From Ilumatobacteraceae bacterium (GTDB lineage: Bacteria; Actinomycetota; Acidimicrobiia; Acidimicrobiales; Ilumatobacteraceae), in NCBI GenBank assembly GCA_007117775.1, contig SKFX01000061.1:1-17328 (forward strand): DNA of 17,328 bases, read 5' to 3'. Below the pieces are notes generated by a model, which was not told the origin of the DNA, made no database searches, and saw only the letters and a program-made list of their open reading frames with translations. Each line of letters starts with the position of its first letter. Position 1 is the stretch's first letter. The translations under genes and the position numbers were made by a program. Positions 14,386 through 17,328 of the stretch are shown in pieces.

Positions 14386-15858
14386 ATGACCGCGCTGGGC
14401 CTGTTCGCCGTCGTGGCGTTGATCGCCGTCAACGGCTACTTCGTCGCGGCCGAATTCGCCTTCGTGGCCGCTCGGCGCTCCAAGTTCACCGAAGGCGCCC
14501 ACAGCGGGGATCGACGGTCGTTGCGGGCCGTGGCGGTGCACGACCGGTTGAACTTCATGCTGTCAGGGGCGCAGCTCGGTATCACCGCCTCATCGCTGGT
14601 CCTCGGTTTCATCGCATCGCCGGTGATCGGCGAGTTGCTCGTGCGTCCGGTCCTCGATGTGTTCGGCGTCCCCGAGGCTGTGCAGTTCGGAATCGCCCTC
14701 ACCATCGCCCTGGTGCTGGCCACGACCATCCAGATGATCTTCGGTGAGCTGGCACCGAAGAACTTCGCCATCGCGAAGCCCGAGGCGACGGCGCGCGCCC
14801 TCGCCCCGTCGACCCTGTGGTTCATGCGGATCGCCAAGCCGGCCATTGCGATCTTCGATGGTGCGGCGAACAAGCTGCTGCGCCTGTTGCGGATCGAGCC
14901 GGTGCAGGGCCTGTCGGGGGCGGTCTCGGCCGATGAACTTGATCTGATCGTGGACACCTCGGCCGAATCGGGCCATCTGTCGGACCAACAGGCGACGCTG
15001 TTGGCGCGCGCTATCGATTTCGGTGAATTGGAGGCCTCCGATGCAATGGTGCCGTGGAACCGGGTGGTGACCATCGAGGCCACGGCGACAGCCGCGGATC
15101 TGCGCGATCTGATGTCATCGGCACATTCGCGTTTCCCGGTCGTCGACGCCGAAGGTTCGATCTGTGGCATCGTGCACGCCAAGGACCTGCTCGGGGTCAG
15201 TGTCGAGGACTTCGGCACCACCGAGGTGCACGGTCTCGCCCATGAGGTGATCGCCGTGCCCGAAGCGGCCGGTCTGCGCACGGTTTTGCGCGATCTGCGC
15301 GCCCATTCCACCGAGATGGCGGTGGTCGTCGATGAGTATGGGGCGCCTGCCGGTGTGGTGACGCTCGAGGACCTGGTGGAGGAACTCGTCGGCGATATCG
15401 ACGATGAATATGACCTCGAAAACGGTGACCGCCACATTGAGGTCGCACCCGGGGTCTGGGCGGTGCCGGCCGCGTGGCGGGTCGATGAGATCGAGCGCTC
15501 GACCGGGTTCGAATTGCCCGACGGCGAATATGACACCGTCGCTGGCCTCGTGCTCGAGGAACTCGAACGTATCCCCACCGTCGGCGATGAGGTCATCGTG
15601 AACGGTGTGCGCATCGAGGTCATCGAACTGGACGACTGGGCGATCACCCGTCTGCAGCTGTCGCTGGCACCGCCGATGACCGATGAGGTCCCCGTCGTCG
15701 ATGACGCCGTCAGAGGTGACACGGCCGGAGGAGACACCCTGCACGATGACCTGTTGAGCGATGACCTGTTGAGCGATGACCTGTTGAGCGATGACATGTT
15801 GAGCGATGACATGGTTGGCCGTGACACGGCCACAGAAGGCGACGAGCGACAACGATGA
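14386..15858 (+). CDS. CNNM/CorC-type membrane protein (DUF21, CBS pair, CorC/HlyC domain), paralogue 1
   Basis: The 490-residue protein has the architecture of the bacterial CNNM/CorC ('hemolysin family') membrane proteins, some of which are linked to Mg2+ or other divalent cation efflux. The DUF21 transmembrane domain covers about residues 1-175, with hydrophobic segments near 4-24, 62-85 and 101-122 and the signatures NGYFVAAEFAFVAARRSK, SGAQLGIT and FGELAPK. Two CBS modules follow (about 218-272 and 283-340, including FPVVDAEG and VVDEYGAPAGVVTLEDLVEELVG split between them). A CorC/HlyC domain covers about 350-430. The tail (454-478) is a DDLLS repeat. The ATG at 14386 begins directly before the first helix; no clear Shine-Dalgarno site is seen. 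Its stop overlaps the start of paralogue 2 by 4 bases, so the two are probably made together. The transported ion is not assignable from sequence alone. Confidence 0.9.
   Translation: MTALGLFAVVALIAVNGYFVAAEFAFVAARRSKFTEGAHSGDRRSLRAVAVHDRLNFMLSGAQLGITASSLVLGFIASPVIGELLVRPVLDVFGVPEAVQFGIALTIALVLATTIQMIFGELAPKNFAIAKPEATARALAPSTLWFMRIAKPAIAIFDGAANKLLRLLRIEPVQGLSGAVSADELDLIVDTSAESGHLSDQQATLLARAIDFGELEASDAMVPWNRVVTIEATATAADLRDLMSSAHSRFPVVDAEGSICGIVHAKDLLGVSVEDFGTTEVHGLAHEVIAVPEAAGLRTVLRDLRAHSTEMAVVVDEYGAPAGVVTLEDLVEELVGDIDDEYDLENGDRHIEVAPGVWAVPAAWRVDEIERSTGFELPDGEYDTVAGLVLEELERIPTVGDEVIVNGVRIEVIELDDWAITRLQLSLAPPMTDEVPVVDDAVRGDTAGGDTLHDDLLSDDLLSDDLLSDDMLSDDMVGRDTATEGDERQR
15745..15816 (+). repeat. 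15-base tandem repeat encoding the acidic tail of CNNM paralogue 1
   Basis: GATGACCTGTTGAGC occurs three times identically (15745-15759, 15760-15774, 15775-15789). A copy with one change (CTG to ATG) lies at 15790-15804, and a decaying copy begins at 15805. They encode DDLLS three times, DDMLS and DDMVG. The near-identity at DNA level points to recent slippage, and the 15-base unit keeps the frame. Confidence 0.9.
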
Positions 15859-17252
15859 GCACTCCGGTGGCACTCGTCGTGGCCGTGGTCCTGTTGGGCC
15901 TCAACGGATTCTTCGTCGCCGCCGAGTTCGCGCTCTTGGCGGCACGGCGTTCCAAGATCGAACAGCTCGCCGCCGATGGTGATCGGCGCGCACAACGTGC
16001 ACTCACCGGCCTGCGGCAGTTGACGGTCATGTTGGCCGGCGCGCAGCTCGGGATCACGATGTGCTCGCTCGGCCTCGGTGCCGTCGCGGAGCCGGCGGTG
16101 GCCCGTCTGATCGAATCGGCTCTCGACGATGTCGTGACGCTGTCCAGCCCGGTGCGTCACGGAATCGCCTTCGCGATCGCCCTCAGCGTGGTGGTGTTCG
16201 TGCATCTCGTGGTCGGTGAGATGGCCCCCAAATCGTGGGCGATCTCACATCCGGAGCGATCCGCATTGCGCCTCGCGACACCGTTCCGGGCCTTTGTGGT
16301 GGTCTTCGGGCCCCTGATCCGGGCGCTGAACGCGATCGCCAATCTCGTGGTCCGCGCCGTCGGGGTGCAGCCACAGGATGAACGTGCCATGGCGCATTCG
16401 CCCGCTGATCTGCTGCTGCTGATCGAGGAGTCCGGTGGTAGCGGAACGCTGGCAGCTGATGAACAGGACCTGTTGACCCGGTCGCTGCATCTGTCAGGTC
16501 GCGTCGCGGCCGATGCGATGACCCTGCGGCGTGACATCGTTGCAGTCGGGCCAGATACCGGTGTCGAGGAACTCGCGGACCTCGCCCATGAGACCGGACG
16601 CACCCGGGTCGTGGTCTATGAGCACGATCTCGATCACGTGCTCGGCTTCGTCCACGCGAAGGACCTGTTGTTGTTGCCGCTCGGCCGGCGCGCCAGTGCG
16701 CGGGCCCGCGAGCTCATCCGGCCGGCGATGGTGACCCCGGATCGCCACCATCTCGAGGATCTTCTGTTGGAGATGCGGACCCGCCGTCAACACCTCGCGA
16801 TCGTCGTCGATGAACTCGGCATGGTGGTGGGTCTCGTGACTCTCGAAGACGTCATCGAGGAGTTGATCGGTGAGTTCGACGACGAGACCGATCGCCGATT
16901 CGCCGAAGACCATCGTCTGGCCGACGGTCGTTACCGTTTCGGCGGCACCACCCGACCCGACGAGTTCACCGCCTGCACCGGGGTTCCGATTCCCGACGGT
17001 GACTGGCATACGTTGGCGGGCTATCTGATCGATATCGCTGATGAGATCCCAGCCGTCGGCGATCGAGTTCAGACCCCGGTCGGCGAATTCGAGGTCACCG
17101 TCATGGACGGTTACGCGATCGATGAGGTGATTGTGCGCCTCGACGAGGCGGTCCGCGTCGCCGCCGGTGCCTGCGACGGTGCCGAGGAGGTGCTTCCGGG
17201 CGTATCGGTGGACCCGACCGGTGCCGGCTCGTCCGGCGGACCGACGACCTGA
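15855..17252 (+). CDS. CNNM/CorC-type membrane protein (DUF21, CBS pair, CorC/HlyC domain), paralogue 2
   Basis: The 465-residue product repeats the layout of the preceding gene. DUF21 membrane domain spans about residues 1-175 (LNGFFVAAEFALLAARRSK, AGAQLGIT, VGEMAPK; hydrophobic segments near 5-27, 61-80 and 102-122). CBS modules lie at about 217-272 (RVVVYEHD, GFVHAKDLL) and 288-344 (AIVVDELGMVVGLVTLEDVIEELIG split here), and a CorC/HlyC domain at about 355-430. It ends in a Gly/Ser/Pro-rich tail rather than the DDLLS repeat. Such tandem pairs of non-identical CNNM-like proteins are common in actinobacteria, and the ATGA overlap with paralogue 1 supports equal production and possibly heterodimer formation (an inference). 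The substrate is probably a divalent cation but is unproven; the old name 'hemolysin' should not be taken as a function. Confidence 0.9.
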   Translation: MSTPVALVVAVVLLGLNGFFVAAEFALLAARRSKIEQLAADGDRRAQRALTGLRQLTVMLAGAQLGITMCSLGLGAVAEPAVARLIESALDDVVTLSSPVRHGIAFAIALSVVVFVHLVVGEMAPKSWAISHPERSALRLATPFRAFVVVFGPLIRALNAIANLVVRAVGVQPQDERAMAHSPADLLLLIEESGGSGTLAADEQDLLTRSLHLSGRVAADAMTLRRDIVAVGPDTGVEELADLAHETGRTRVVVYEHDLDHVLGFVHAKDLLLLPLGRRASARARELIRPAMVTPDRHHLEDLLLEMRTRRQHLAIVVDELGMVVGLVTLEDVIEELIGEFDDETDRRFAEDHRLADGRYRFGGTTRPDEFTACTGVPIPDGDWHTLAGYLIDIADEIPAVGDRVQTPVGEFEVTVMDGYAIDEVIVRLDEAVRVAAGACDGAEEVLPGVSVDPTGAGSSGGPTT

Positions 17253-17282
17253 CCGCGTCGGCGCCGGCAGGTGCATCAGACT

Positions 17283-17328
17283 ATGGCCATGGTGACGGGG
17301 CGAACGGGTGCGCTGACGAGGGTGCTGA
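17283..17328 (+). CDS. Possible start of a further gene, cut by the right edge
   Basis: From ATG 17283 the frame MAMVTGRTGALTRVL stays open to the window end. Only 15 codons are visible and the product is not recognised. The 30 bases before it (17253-17282) show a weak ACCTG/CAGGT inverted repeat but no T-tract, so no terminator is called. This may be chance. Confidence 0.15.
   Translation, partial: MAMVTGRTGALTRVL

Noticed and set aside
14436..16205. A 589-codon open frame on the minus strand across both CNNM genes
   Set aside because: It lies opposite two genes with clear domain signatures. Its product is Ser/Arg/Thr-rich low-complexity sequence typical of antisense frames in GC-rich DNA, and part of it is just the complement of the 15-base repeat.
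17247..17272. ACCTG/CAGGT inverted repeat after the last gene as an intrinsic terminator
   Set aside because: The stem is only 5 bases with a 16-base loop and no T-tract follows.

Overview
The window comes from a high-GC Gram-positive-type chromosome. The likely source is an actinobacterium of the Acidimicrobiia (Ilumatobacter/Microthrix-like) kind. That placement is an inference from GC-rich coding with GTG/ATG starts, several genes that appear leaderless, an actinobacterial-type secreted beta-sandwich protein, and a recC-recB-recD cluster. No phylogenetic marker is present, so it is tentative. Genes are densely packed. Eight complete genes and one truncated gene are well supported, all but one on the + strand, and no gap exceeds about 180 bases.

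Left part (1-3175): the C-terminal end of an alkyl/aryl-sulfatase (metallo-beta-lactamase fold, SCP2-like tail) runs in from the left edge. It is followed by a 12-helix MFS transporter and then by a second alkylsulfatase-related metallo-beta-lactamase protein. The second one keeps the catalytic and dimerisation domains but has no SCP2-like tail. Together they resemble an uptake-plus-hydrolysis cassette for sulfate esters or related anionic substrates, but the substrate cannot be read from sequence.

A convergent minus-strand gene (3224-4156) encodes an exported or membrane-anchored beta-rich protein with four cysteines outside the signal region. It is divergent from the recombination operon.

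Centre (4337-13328): recC, recB and recD form a tight operon with two 4-base ATGA start/stop overlaps. They encode the RecBCD double-strand-break resection and recombination machine. All RecB and RecD helicase motifs and the RecB nuclease residues appear intact. RecC carries a short acidic 12-bp-repeat insertion.

Right part (13376-17252): a third, unrelated metallo-beta-lactamase-fold hydrolase has a probable leaderless promoter. It is followed by two tandem CNNM/CorC-type membrane proteins (DUF21, two CBS domains, CorC/HlyC domain) joined by another ATGA overlap. The first ends in an acidic pentapeptide repeat encoded by a 15-bp tandem array. The last 76 bases hold no clear gene.

I found no mobile element, CRISPR array, tRNA, rRNA or defence island. 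Nothing here is convincingly a new system. The most interesting items are the sulfatase/MFS cassette with a tail-less sulfatase, the in-frame minisatellites in recC and in the CNNM gene, a stop-codon tandem duplication, and recurring TAnnnT boxes 6-8 bases before start codons.
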